Below, one piece after another: positions 1 to 8,808 of a stretch of 36,131 bases of DNA. Numbering within the stretch: position 1 is the first letter of the stretch; every line of letters begins with the position of its first letter. The DNA is from Gammaproteobacteria bacterium (GTDB lineage Bacteria; Pseudomonadota; Gammaproteobacteria; Pseudomonadales; PIVM01), in assembly GCA_003353945.1 (NCBI GenBank), contig PIVM01000042.1, positions 1 through 36,131 of the forward strand, in the 5' to 3' direction. The translations under genes were made by a program, and so were the position numbers. Below the pieces are notes generated by a model. The model made no database searches. It saw only the letters and a program-made list of their open reading frames with translations, and was not told where the DNA came from.

Positions 1-621
1 TCGAGAATAACGGAAGTACGTGTGCAGGACAACAGGAAGAGAGAGCCAATTACTTACAATAAACGAGTTGAATTAAATCTTGGTTTTGTTGAGTTGTGGG
101 AAAAAATCAAACATAAAAAACGTTATGCTATTGAGTTTTCAACTGATGAGTTGATCAGCAAGTCTGTTGAAAAGATTAAGGCTATGGCGGATATCAAACC
201 GATATCCCTGACCATCGATAGCACCCAGGCAAAACTAACCGAGCTGACGCGAGGCACGTTGCTGGCGATACTCAAGCAGTGCGAGCGTTTGGGAGAATTC
301 AAGCAAAATCCCCAGGCATTTATGACCGAGGTCAGCCGTCAGATTCATAAGGCGATGGATGAGTTGCTGGTCGAAGGCATTCGCTATCAAAAGATTGGTG
401 GTGAAGAATTTTATAGGATGGAGTTGTTTGATCAGCCAGAGCTGGAAGCAGATAAAAAAGTGTATTTGATTCGTGAGACTAAAACGACTCATGACTCTGA
501 CAAGCGACGCATAGAAGAGAATCTTAAGATTCTTTGCGGCAAAGCACATTTTGATGCGCTGGATAATGTCGATTATCGTGTGGCGACCTCTGTGGCAGAG
601 GTGGTTGCTTGTGATGAGTGA
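1..621 (+). pseudogene. C-terminal part of type III restriction endonuclease (Res), 5' end outside window, apparently internally deleted
   Basis: The frame is open to the left edge, so the visible product is a C-terminal piece; the GTG at 22 need not be a start. The segment around KRVELNLGFVELWEKIKHK and the later LVEGIRYQKI are typical of the region after the helicase motor in type III Res subunits. The end (YLIRETK, then LKILCGKAHFDAL) matches the EXK half of the Res endonuclease site and its usual tail. In family members known to me, roughly 80-100 residues carrying the YNPDW half of the nuclease site lie between these two parts. Here MELFDQPELEA runs directly into DKKVYLIRETK, so an in-frame deletion is likely and the nuclease is probably dead. 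No Mod gene is visible. Assignment to the family is fairly sure; the deletion is inferred from memory of the family. Confidence 0.7.
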
Positions 622-729
622 GTTTAGTGAGCGGGTTTTAGGGCTCCCAATACGAAGACTGATTTGGCGCTGAATCATTGAAGCTGAGCTGACTTTATAT
701 ATCCCCGTAGTTGCCAGATTAAAATTGCG

Positions 730-1143
730 TCAAACCGAGGTTAAATATTGCCGTAGTTTGTCGGGAATGGCTGTGGGCTTTTCTCTGTGCATGTCAAACC
801 AGACATTCTGTACTTTGGCTTTTGTAAATATAGCGCCTGGCTCGCTGGCGGTTGTTAGCTGATGCAATATGGTGAAACTGGTTTTGCTGATATCGCCCAA
901 ATAGCAGTGACAAATAACGGTATTGGGGTATTCGATAGCGCGCAGATACTGGCATTCCGTGTGGGCAATAACAGGACCATTATCGGTGGCGTTTACTGGA
1001 TAACCGATGGACGCGTACCACTGAACGCGTGCTTCTTCCATATATCGAAAATAAGCAACGTTGTTGATATGGCCGTAAATATCCTGGTCTCCCCAGCGTG
1101 TGGCGATGGATGCGCTGAACAGTTTTTTCTCGAAATGCAGCAT
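730..1143 (-). CDS. Hotdog-fold acyl-CoA thioesterase (YbgC/FadM/4HBT type)
   Basis: This 137-residue protein has the normal length of a single hotdog-fold acyl-CoA thioesterase, which hydrolyses acyl-CoA to free acid and CoA in the cytoplasm. Near the N-terminus it carries RWGDQDIYGHINNVAYFRY, the D-x-D-x-x-G-H-x-N-N signature in which the aspartate (about residue 19-21) is catalytic in 4-hydroxybenzoyl-CoA-type enzymes. It starts 13 bases after the stop of the carbonic anhydrase gene on the same strand, so the two are probably cotranscribed. It is convergent with the restriction-gene remnant. The acyl chain it prefers cannot be told. Confidence 0.85.
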   Translation of the reverse strand: MLHFEKKLFSASIATRWGDQDIYGHINNVAYFRYMEEARVQWYASIGYPVNATDNGPVIAHTECQYLRAIEYPNTVICHCYLGDISKTSFTILHQLTTASEPGAIFTKAKVQNVWFDMHREKPTAIPDKLRQYLTSV

Positions 1144-1156
1144 GCTCGATAGGTTA

Positions 1157-1807
1157 TCAACGTTGAGCGTTGTCTGAGGTGGAGACTCTGTAAATGGGAT
1201 CTACCTCTTCACTGCTATCGAGGCAAACGTTCAGGTCCTTGAGTAAGCCGTTTTTGATGCTGTAAATCCAGCCATGAATGGCCAGTTTTTGTCCGCTGTT
1301 CCAGGCGTCCTGCACGATTGTTGTCTTGCTGATGGAGTGAACCTGTTCAATGACATTCAATTCACAAAGCAAGTTGGTTCTATCCTCTTCGCTGAGTTGA
1401 TCCGTGAAACATGCCTGATGCTTGACATAGACATCCTTGATATTGCGCAACCAGGTATCAATCAGGCCATGTTTTTCATTGCCCAATGCGGTTGCGACAC
1501 CGCCACAGCCATAATGGCCACAGACAATGATGTGTTTGACTTTGAGCACTTCCACAGCGTACTGCAATACTGACATGCAGTTCATATCGGTATGCACCAC
1601 CAGATTGGCAACGTTGCGATGCACAAACAATTCACCGGGTAATAAGCCGACAATATCATTGGCTGGAACACGACTATCTGAGCAGCCAATCCATAAATAC
1701 TGGGGATTTTGTTGTTTGGATAATTGTTCGAAAAAATCTGGTGATTCAGCTTCAATGCGCTCTGCCCAGCGCTGATTGTTATCGAACAATTCATTGAGTA
1801 ATTTCAT
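1157..1807 (-). CDS. can: Beta-class carbonic anhydrase Can
   Basis: The gene encodes a zinc enzyme interconverting CO2 and bicarbonate in the cytoplasm. From the ATG at 1807 the product is 216 residues, close to E. coli Can (220). The zinc ligands fall at the same positions as in E. coli: Cys42 and Asp44 in CSDSR, His98 and Cys101 in GHYGCGG. A TTG six codons upstream (1825) would also be in frame, but the ATG start aligns exactly with E. coli Can and is preferred. The thioesterase gene follows after 13 bases. Upstream is about 165 bases to nhaD, which holds the likely promoter and a hairpin. Confidence 0.95.
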   Translation of the reverse strand: MKLLNELFDNNQRWAERIEAESPDFFEQLSKQQNPQYLWIGCSDSRVPANDIVGLLPGELFVHRNVANLVVHTDMNCMSVLQYAVEVLKVKHIIVCGHYGCGGVATALGNEKHGLIDTWLRNIKDVYVKHQACFTDQLSEEDRTNLLCELNVIEQVHSISKTTIVQDAWNSGQKLAIHGWIYSIKNGLLKDLNVCLDSSEEVDPIYRVSTSDNAQR

Positions 1808-1946
1808 AAGGTATTCCGGATACAATCACTGAGTCATGATATTAGCTCAAAGTGATGAAAAAAGCCTTTTATGCGATTCGCTCAGCATCAGTACAAATAA
1901 TAGTGCAGATGCACGGACGGGCGGGGGATGAGCGGGCAGTGAGTCA

Positions 1947-1967
1947 AACGGCTCGCCCTGAGCCGTT
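1947..1967. terminator. Perfect 8-bp inverted repeat after nhaD
   Basis: AACGGCTC and GAGCCGTT form a perfect 8-bp stem around a 5-base loop (GCCCT), starting six bases beyond the nhaD stop on the minus strand. It sits where a terminator would, but no clear T-run follows on that strand, so it may be only a 3'-end stabilising hairpin or a repeat element. Confidence 0.45.
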
Positions 1968-1972
1968 GGCCA

Positions 1973-3388
1973 TCAGCCGTTAATCAAATAATGTGCATAG
2001 ATGCTGGCGGCATAACCCAGCGCAATTGCCCATGTCCATCGCAAATGGCTAAAGAACGTGTACATATTGCGCGACTGGCCCATAAGCGCCACGCCCGCCG
2101 CAGAGCCAACCGATAACAAACTGCCGCCCACACCGGCGGTTAGGGTGACCAGCAGCCATTGCCAGGTATCCATCTCGGGGTCCATGGTCAGCACTGCAAA
2201 CATGACCGGGATATTATCCACAATGGCGGATAATACACCGACAATGATATTGGCATAGGTCGCCCCCAGACCGTCATAAATAACACTGGAAGTGATAGAC
2301 AGGTATCCAATCGTTCCCAGTCCGCCCACACAGAAAATAACACCGTAGAAGAATAACAGTGTGTCCCACTCTGCCTTGGCGACGCGATCAAAAATATTCA
2401 GCTCAATGTCTTCGGCGTTGAGTGTCCCGCTGGTTTTTTTGATGAAATAGGAGAAGAAAAACAGGTAGGACAGACCGGTCATCATACCCAGAAACGGGGG
2501 TAAGTGCAGGAAGCGCTCAAAGGACACGGCGGTGGCAATGGTGCAAATAAACAGCAGACAGACCCGTATGCCGCCGCGCTTAATGCGAATGACTTCATCG
2601 GAAGCGAAAACCGGTTTCTCGTTAGACACACACAGACTCATAATAAAGGCGGGAATGAGGTAGTTGATCAGTGAGGGGAAGAACAAGTGAAAGAAAGTGA
2701 AGAAATCCACTTTACCGACCTGCCAGACCATCAGTGTGGTGATATCACCAAAGGGGCTGAAGGCTCCACCGGCGTTGGCCGCTACCACAATATTGACAAA
2801 TGACAGGGCAATAAACTTGGGTGAATCGCAGCCGACTGCCATTACCACGGCACCCATAAGGAGTGCAGTCGTCAGATTATCGGCGATAGGTGAGATGAAA
2901 AAAGCCAAGAATCCAGTGACCCAGAACAATTGGTGATAGGAAAAGCCCTTGCGCACGAGCCAGGCGCGCAGGGCTTCAAAAATCTGTCGTTCCTGCATGG
3001 CGTTGATATAGACCATCGCGGTGAGTAAAAACAGAAATAGAGCGCCGTACTCGGTCAGGTTATGATGCACAGCGCGCTCAAGGATTTCAGCACCGTGTTC
3101 ATGCTGTTTTGACAGTATGGCGACCATAATCCAAATAATGCCGGCGCCGGCCAGTACGGGTTTTGATTTTCGCAGATTAATAAACTCTTCGGCAATGACA
3201 AGCGCATAAGCGATGACGAAGACCACCAGTGTGGCGATTGCCAATGGGTAGTCCGTTAGCCCGAGAATAAGGCCGTGACTATCGTCTTTGGGGTAAGTTT
3301 CTTCATAGGGGCAGCTTGTGCTGGCGATGGCGAACGCGGATAAGCATAAAGAAGTGAATGCGAGAAAAACGGAGCTAAACAGTTTCAA
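1973..3388 (-). CDS. nhaD: Na+/H+ antiporter NhaD
   Basis: This 471-residue polytopic inner-membrane protein matches the NhaD family of the ion-transporter superfamily, which exports Na+ (or Li+) in exchange for H+ and is common in marine and halotolerant bacteria. An N-terminal hydrophobic segment ending at AIAS looks like a cleavable signal, as in other NhaD proteins, and is followed by many hydrophobic helices. Segments such as FISPIADNLTTALLMGAVVMA and DNIPVMFAVL carry the paired discontinuous helices with conserved Asp and Thr/Pro residues. The start is TTG at 3388: AGGAGG lies 6 bases upstream, and the nearby ATG is out of frame and closes at once. A hairpin lies just beyond the stop. 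Confidence 0.93.
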   Translation of the reverse strand: MKLFSSVFLAFTSLCLSAFAIASTSCPYEETYPKDDSHGLILGLTDYPLAIATLVVFVIAYALVIAEEFINLRKSKPVLAGAGIIWIMVAILSKQHEHGAEILERAVHHNLTEYGALFLFLLTAMVYINAMQERQIFEALRAWLVRKGFSYHQLFWVTGFLAFFISPIADNLTTALLMGAVVMAVGCDSPKFIALSFVNIVVAANAGGAFSPFGDITTLMVWQVGKVDFFTFFHLFFPSLINYLIPAFIMSLCVSNEKPVFASDEVIRIKRGGIRVCLLFICTIATAVSFERFLHLPPFLGMMTGLSYLFFFSYFIKKTSGTLNAEDIELNIFDRVAKAEWDTLLFFYGVIFCVGGLGTIGYLSITSSVIYDGLGATYANIIVGVLSAIVDNIPVMFAVLTMDPEMDTWQWLLVTLTAGVGGSLLSVGSAAGVALMGQSRNMYTFFSHLRWTWAIALGYAASIYAHYLING

Positions 3389-3708
3389 AGCATGCCTCCT
3401 TGGAAAGCAACAAAATATTAGCGTACACGCTGGGTGAATTGCTTTGTCTAATAAATGCCTTGTGCCGATTCTACGTGGCTACGTGGTAAAAGCAATGAAA
3501 CTGATCAACGGACCAATATTTGACGCCGGCATATGGCTAGTTGCTTATATACTGATTTCTTGAGGCCGTTTTTTCACCTGCTTTTTTTAAGCATCATGGA
3601 TGAGTAAGTTAAGTTGTCGGCTGGGTGATATTTCATTGTGAAAATTGTGATGGCTCTTTATAGTGCGCTCATTGCAGTCAGTCTTGGATAATCAACCAGC
3701 GGAATACC
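3389..3708. other. Divergent intergenic region nhaD/radA
   Basis: This 320-base spacer lies between two divergent genes and must hold the promoters of both. I see the AGGAGG ribosome-binding site of nhaD near 3396-3401 on the minus strand and GCGGA before radA. No RNA gene or reliable operator was recognised. Confidence 0.5.
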
Positions 3709-5076
3709 ATGGCAAAATTAAAAGTCGCCTATGTCTGTGCAGAATGTGGCTCTGACCATGCAAAGTGGCAGGGCCAATGTGACGATTGTGGCGCTTGGAA
3801 TACACTGAAAGAATTTAAACTCGCCGCTGGGCACACGGAGAACCGTGCTGTTGCGGCGCGCCAGGGTTATGCCGGTGATTGCAGTCAGGTCAAAGTACTT
3901 AATGAGATAGACCTGAGTGAAATGCCCCGCATTCCCAGTGGTGTTGGAGAGTTTGATCGAGTGCTGGGTGGTGGTCTGGTGCCGGGTTCTGCGGTATTGA
4001 TTGGCGGGCATCCCGGTGCGGGCAAATCGACATTATTGTTGCAAACCTTATGTCATCTGGCGCAGCAGCTTGATGCGCTTTACGTAACCGGCGAAGAATC
4101 ACTGCAACAAGTGGCGATGCGAGCTCAACGGCTAGAGTTACCGACTCAAACGCTCAAGATGTTGGCAGAAACAGATGTGGAACTTATCTGCCGGGCCGCG
4201 CAAGAGCACAAGCCGCAATTGTTGGTGGTTGACTCCATTCAGGTCGTGCATATGCCGGATGTGCAGTCAGCCCCAGGGGGTGTGGCGCAGGTGCGAGAAT
4301 GTGCGGCGTATTTAACGCGTTATGCCAAGCAGACGGGTACGGTATTGTTTTTGGTTGGTCATGTGACTAAGGATGGCAGTCTTGCCGGACCCAAAGTGCT
4401 GGAGCATATGATCGACACCTCCATTATGCTGGAAGGGGGGTCAGACAGTCGTTTTAGAACATTACGTGGCATAAAAAATCGTTTTGGTGCAGTGAATGAG
4501 TTGGGTGTTTTCGCGATGACGGAGCATGGCCTGAAGGAGGTGAAAAATCCTTCGGCCATATTTTTATCACGTTCAACAGAGGCTGCCTCCGGTTCTGTGG
4601 TGATGGTGGTTTGGGAGGGCACCCGGCCACTGCTGGTAGAAATTCAGGCGTTGGTGGACGACAGCCCGTTGGGCAATCCGCGCCGGGTTGCCGTCGGGCT
4701 TGATCAAAATCGACTCAATATGCTATTGGCGGTATTGCATCGCCATGGTGGTCTGCAGGTTGGGGATCAGGATGTGTTTGTCAATGTGGTCGGGGGCGTT
4801 AAGGTGTTGGAAACCAGTGCGGATTTGTCGCTCTTGCTGGCCATTGTTTCCAGTTTTCGTGACCGGGTATTACCACATGAGTTGGTTGTGTTTGGTGAAG
4901 TGGGTCTGGCCGGTGAAATCAGGCCAGTGCCCAGTGGGCAGGAACGTCTGCATGAGGCGGCTAAACATGGGTTTAAAAAAGCCATTGTGCCCAGGGCCAA
5001 CAAGCCAAAGGGGGGTATTGTCGGTATGGAAATAATTGCAGTGGAAAAACTGAGCGAAGCTTTAGAGGCTATTTGA
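3709..5076 (+). CDS. radA: DNA repair protein RadA
   Basis: RadA is a RecA-like ATPase that promotes branch migration of recombination intermediates. The 455-residue product has the full domain set. There is an N-terminal C4 zinc finger (Cys10, Cys13, Cys24, Cys27) and a Walker A (GGHPGAGKST, about 99-108). The RadA-specific KNRFG motif is at about 256-260, and the C-terminal Lon-protease-like domain is present (for example VFGEVGLAGEIRPV). Length is normal for the family. It appears monocistronic, and the following small lipoprotein gene starts 123 bases later. Confidence 0.97.
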   Translation: MAKLKVAYVCAECGSDHAKWQGQCDDCGAWNTLKEFKLAAGHTENRAVAARQGYAGDCSQVKVLNEIDLSEMPRIPSGVGEFDRVLGGGLVPGSAVLIGGHPGAGKSTLLLQTLCHLAQQLDALYVTGEESLQQVAMRAQRLELPTQTLKMLAETDVELICRAAQEHKPQLLVVDSIQVVHMPDVQSAPGGVAQVRECAAYLTRYAKQTGTVLFLVGHVTKDGSLAGPKVLEHMIDTSIMLEGGSDSRFRTLRGIKNRFGAVNELGVFAMTEHGLKEVKNPSAIFLSRSTEAASGSVVMVVWEGTRPLLVEIQALVDDSPLGNPRRVAVGLDQNRLNMLLAVLHRHGGLQVGDQDVFVNVVGGVKVLETSADLSLLLAIVSSFRDRVLPHELVVFGEVGLAGEIRPVPSGQERLHEAAKHGFKKAIVPRANKPKGGIVGMEIIAVEKLSEALEAI

Positions 5077-5199
5077 GGGTTGAGGAAATAAAACATTGCT
5101 TCATTTTGGGAGTTTTTTGGCAGTTGCTACATCAATGGCTACTATTAATAGTCAAGAGTTCAACGAATAGTCATGAGTTAAATAGAGTTTTCTAGGATA

Positions 5200-5529
5200 A
5201 TGAAAGCGGCAACCATTTTAATAATATTGACATTTTTGACAGCTTGCGGTGGTGAGGAGGAGAAGGAAGCACCGGTTAGGGAAGTGAGCTCTCCTCATGG
5301 AGTAATACTGCTGTTTGATGAAGAGACTCGGAAGGTATCGGTTATCAATACCTGCTCTTTCCAATACGAGGCGGCTGGCTGGGTTAAATCAAAATACCCG
5401 CAAGGCAAGGTGGTTGATAAAGGTTGGTCTTCCAATGCCTATTTTTTTATGGTTGTCGAGTTGCCGGATAATCGCTTTAAATTATTTTTTGACGGAACGA
5501 TTATCAACGAACAAGTCGATGAGTGTTAG
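5200..5529 (+). CDS. Small predicted lipoprotein, unknown function
   Basis: The 109-residue product starts MKAATILIILTFLTAC, a short lipoprotein signal peptide with lipobox LTAC, so Cys16 would be lipidated. The rest is soluble, begins with an acidic stretch (GGEEEKEAP) and has two further Cys residues (NTCSFQ and the penultimate DEC) that could pair in the periplasm. I do not recognise a family. The gene follows radA on the same strand and precedes the molybdoenzyme operon by 241 bases, so it could belong to neither. Confidence 0.7.
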   Translation: MKAATILIILTFLTACGGEEEKEAPVREVSSPHGVILLFDEETRKVSVINTCSFQYEAAGWVKSKYPQGKVVDKGWSSNAYFFMVVELPDNRFKLFFDGTIINEQVDEC

Positions 5530-5688
5530 CCCGCTAAATTTGCAGTCACAGGTGTTGATCGAAGCTTGAGTTAAGTAAGTGCTATTCCTTGTCCGGATAG
5601 CGGATTTACGTTCATGCCTGCCAATAGTACACGCTATCTTACCCTTTTACTGATCTAATCGAAGTTTGCCCGGTTGTCTGGCAATCAG

Positions 5689-5706
5689 GCTATACGCTAG
5701 TATAGC
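5689..5706. promoter_or_regulatory. Dyad element upstream of the molybdoenzyme operon
   Basis: GCTATAC and GTATAGC form a perfect 7-bp inverted repeat around GCTA, ending about 65 bases before the alpha-subunit ATG. Its position and symmetry suit an operator or activator site. No cognate regulator gene is adjacent. Confidence 0.4.
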
Positions 5707-5770
5707 GAATCCATCGTACGACATTCTATTTCTCTGTTTACATCCTTACACAAAAGAAAGGGTTATCGCC

Positions 5771-8700
5771 ATGACTCAGCCAAATAACGATCAGCAAATG
5801 GACCGGCGCCGCTTTATCAAACTATCCGGCGCTTCACTTGCCGTGGCTGCGGGTACGGGTCTGCCCATGCTCCATCTGCGCTCCGCTCATGCTTCGGTTC
5901 CCGGTACAGGCCAAGCAAAAACAAGCGGTAAATTGAACAATTGGGAAGATCTCTATCGTGATCGCTGGACCTGGGACAAGGTGGCTAAAGGCTCCCACGG
6001 TTGGGCTAATTGCCGTAGCCACTGTGAATGGGATCTCTTTGTTAAAAACGGCATTGTGGTACGCGAGGAGCAAACAGCGACTTATGAGCAGTCTGAATCC
6101 GCTGTGCCGGACTTCAATCCTCGTGGCTGTCAGAAAGGTGCCTGTTACACCGAGGTTATGTACGGTCCAAGCCGGGTAACAGTACCGATGAAACGGGTTG
6201 GCGATCGAGGTTCGAACAAGTGGGAGAAAATCTCCTGGGATGATGCGATTGATGAAATCGCCCACAAGATGATAGATATTGCCAAGGTACACGGACCCAG
6301 CACCATTATGCAGGATTTGGGGCCGAACTTTGACCATGGTGGCAGTACCCTGGGCCGTTTTAAATTCTTAATGAAAACCGGCGGTACTTTTTCCGATATG
6401 TGGGCAGAAATTGGGGATCTTTGTGTTGGTACCGCCATGACCGTGGGTTTTGCCCATACGGGAGGTACGGCAGATGAGTGGTTTTTATCCGATTATATTA
6501 TTGTCTGGATGATGAATCCGGCCGTGACCCAAATGAGTGACGCCCATTTTATCAACGAAGCAAAATACAACGGTGCGGAACTGGTCGTCATTGATCCGCA
6601 CTACACTGCCACGGCTACTCATGCTGATCAGTGGATACCACCGGAGTCGGGCACCGATGCTGCTCTGGGCCTGGGCGTTGCGCGTTATATCTGGGAAAGT
6701 GGGCATGCTGATTGGGACTTCGTTAAAGAGCAGACGGATTTTCCGATGCTGGTGCGCACCGATACACAGCAGTTTTTACGTGGTTCGGATCTGGAAGAGG
6801 GCGGCGATCGCCTGCAGCTGTACATGTGGGATACAGGTGCGCAAGCTTTGTATGCAGCCACTGGTTGTGAAGGGGGTGATAACCCCAAACTGACGCTTGA
6901 AATTGATCCGGCGATTGAAGGCAGCTTCGAGGTTACCTTGAAGGATGGCCAGTCAGTCACGGTGAAGACGGTAGGCACGTTGATCAAAGAGCAGCTTGAT
7001 CACTTCAGTCTTAAAGAAACGTCTCGTATCACCAAGGTATCGGAAGAGCAGATTCGGGTGTTCGCTGATGGTTTTGCCAAAGCCAAACGCCCCTTTCTTT
7101 TATCCAGCTGGGGCTCTAACCGTTTTGTACATGCCGATCTTATGTATCGGACGAGAATACTCTGCCTGGCATTAAAAGGGGCCATCGGCAAGCGTGGGGC
7201 GGGTTTTAGTACCGGCGGCTTTTTTGATATGGGCGGTTTTGGCTCCCAGCTGCAACAAGAGCATGAAGGTCTCTATGGACGCCTCGCCATGATGGCGGGT
7301 GTGTTGGACGGAGATGACCTGTTCAACCTGGTTGTGGATATCGTCAAGCAGCGCAAGGCACCTGAAATGTATGCTCACGATATGGCGTCCGCCGGTGAGA
7401 AGAAGGTGGTTTGCCGCAGTACTATGGCAAATGAGTATTATAATCACCAGGGCATTAAAGAGACCCTGGATAAAGAGTCAGCCAAAATCTACAAGCGGCC
7501 ATTGGAGGATTATCACAAAGAGGCCGGGGAAAAAGGCTGGAAAGAAGATATGAGTGGCCCGCCGAAGATTTTCTTTACCGGTGGTTCGAATCTGATACGT
7601 CGTACCAACCAAACTGGCCGCATGCTGGACACCTTCTGGCCTAAAATCGATCTCGCGGTAGCAATCGATAAACGTATGAGCTTTACCGCCATGCACTGCG
7701 ATTATTATCTGCCGGCCGCTGGCTGGTATGAAAAGTCGGGTATTAAATACACCATGGCCTATACGCCTTATCTGCATTATTGCGATGCGGCCGTACCGCC
7801 GTTGGGTGAGTCCAAAGATGAATGGGAAATTCACTGGATGTTAAGCAAGCGGATTCAGGAATTGGCGAAAGAACAGGATCTGCCGGTGATGGATGCTTGT
7901 GGCAAAATCGAAGTGGACTGGAAGAAACTGCATGATCAATATAGTAGCCACGGTCTGTTTGGGGCCAAGGATATAGAGAAAGTCACCCAGACCATTCTGG
8001 ACGACAGTCCTAATATCGCCGGTGTCACAATCGCGGAGTTAAAGGAAAAGGGCATAGCGAAGTTTCGTTCCACTGGAGAGAATATTCAGCCCACTAATCA
8101 ATATAATCCAGACTGGGATGGTGATGGCGTGCTGACCTCCATGACGCTTTTTACCAAACACAAGTACCGCTGGCCAACCTATACGGGACGTGTTCAGTTT
8201 TATATTGATCATCCCTGGTTTATTGAAGCGGGTGAGGCATTGCCGGTGCATAAGGCCAGTCCGAAGGCGGGTGGTGATTATCCCTTCCAGATGGTGTCCT
8301 GCCATTGCCGTTGGTCTGTTCATACTACTTGGCGTGACATACCGCTGTTGCTACGTTTGCAGCGCGGTGAGCCGGTGATGTATGTGAATGTCGATGAAGC
8401 GAAGAAGCTGGGTATTCCGGATGGCGATTTTGCTGAACTCTATAATGATTTAGGCACTGTCTATATGCGCATCAAGCACACAACGATGGTGCGACCAGGC
8501 GTTGCTTATTACTTCCACGCCTGGGACCCAACACAATTTCCTAATCACAAAAATTATAAATGGTTAACTCCCGGTATACCAAAAGCCTTGCATATGGCGG
8601 GTGGTGATGGCCAGTTGCATTTTGGCATTAACCATTTTCAACTGGGTTCATATGTGCAGGATACGCGAATAGGTATTCGTGTTGTCGATCAATCGGTGGT

Positions 8701-8788
8701 AGCGGCGACCGATGCTCGGCCTGATGCAGGACGCCCCGCAGTGGGACAGTCACAAAAACCGTTTATGCTTCGCGAAACGCGCGCTTAA
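5771..8788 (+). CDS. Type II DMSO-reductase-family molybdopterin oxidoreductase, catalytic alpha subunit (DdhA/EbdA/SerA/ClrA-like)
   Basis: This 1005-residue protein is the catalytic subunit of a periplasmic heterotrimeric molybdoenzyme. The ATG at 5771 is chosen because it opens a Tat signal: RRRFIKLSG at about 12-20, a hydrophobic stretch, then cleavage near AHA41. An upstream in-frame alternative would bury this. The FS0 cluster ligands are visible as His76, Cys81, Cys85 and Cys120 (in PRGCQKGAC). The His-to-Cys gap is four residues rather than the three I expect in NarG/EbdA. Asp216 in EIGDLCVG matches the Asp that ligates Mo in type II enzymes. Similarity to EbdA runs to the C-terminal pterin-binding domain. 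Relatives oxidise dimethylsulfide, ethylbenzene or steroid side chains, or reduce selenate or chlorate; the substrate here is open. Genes for beta and gamma follow closely. Confidence 0.9.
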   Translation: MTQPNNDQQMDRRRFIKLSGASLAVAAGTGLPMLHLRSAHASVPGTGQAKTSGKLNNWEDLYRDRWTWDKVAKGSHGWANCRSHCEWDLFVKNGIVVREEQTATYEQSESAVPDFNPRGCQKGACYTEVMYGPSRVTVPMKRVGDRGSNKWEKISWDDAIDEIAHKMIDIAKVHGPSTIMQDLGPNFDHGGSTLGRFKFLMKTGGTFSDMWAEIGDLCVGTAMTVGFAHTGGTADEWFLSDYIIVWMMNPAVTQMSDAHFINEAKYNGAELVVIDPHYTATATHADQWIPPESGTDAALGLGVARYIWESGHADWDFVKEQTDFPMLVRTDTQQFLRGSDLEEGGDRLQLYMWDTGAQALYAATGCEGGDNPKLTLEIDPAIEGSFEVTLKDGQSVTVKTVGTLIKEQLDHFSLKETSRITKVSEEQIRVFADGFAKAKRPFLLSSWGSNRFVHADLMYRTRILCLALKGAIGKRGAGFSTGGFFDMGGFGSQLQQEHEGLYGRLAMMAGVLDGDDLFNLVVDIVKQRKAPEMYAHDMASAGEKKVVCRSTMANEYYNHQGIKETLDKESAKIYKRPLEDYHKEAGEKGWKEDMSGPPKIFFTGGSNLIRRTNQTGRMLDTFWPKIDLAVAIDKRMSFTAMHCDYYLPAAGWYEKSGIKYTMAYTPYLHYCDAAVPPLGESKDEWEIHWMLSKRIQELAKEQDLPVMDACGKIEVDWKKLHDQYSSHGLFGAKDIEKVTQTILDDSPNIAGVTIAELKEKGIAKFRSTGENIQPTNQYNPDWDGDGVLTSMTLFTKHKYRWPTYTGRVQFYIDHPWFIEAGEALPVHKASPKAGGDYPFQMVSCHCRWSVHTTWRDIPLLLRLQRGEPVMYVNVDEAKKLGIPDGDFAELYNDLGTVYMRIKHTTMVRPGVAYYFHAWDPTQFPNHKNYKWLTPGIPKALHMAGGDGQLHFGINHFQLGSYVQDTRIGIRVVDQSVVAATDARPDAGRPAVGQSQKPFMLRETRA

Positions 8789-8808
8789 CTAAGGGGAGGT
8801 AAAAAGCG

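Noticed and set aside
5666-5770. Upstream in-frame start for the molybdoenzyme alpha subunit
   Set aside because: It would add 35 residues before the Tat motif and overlap the operator-like dyad; the ATG at 5771 is better.
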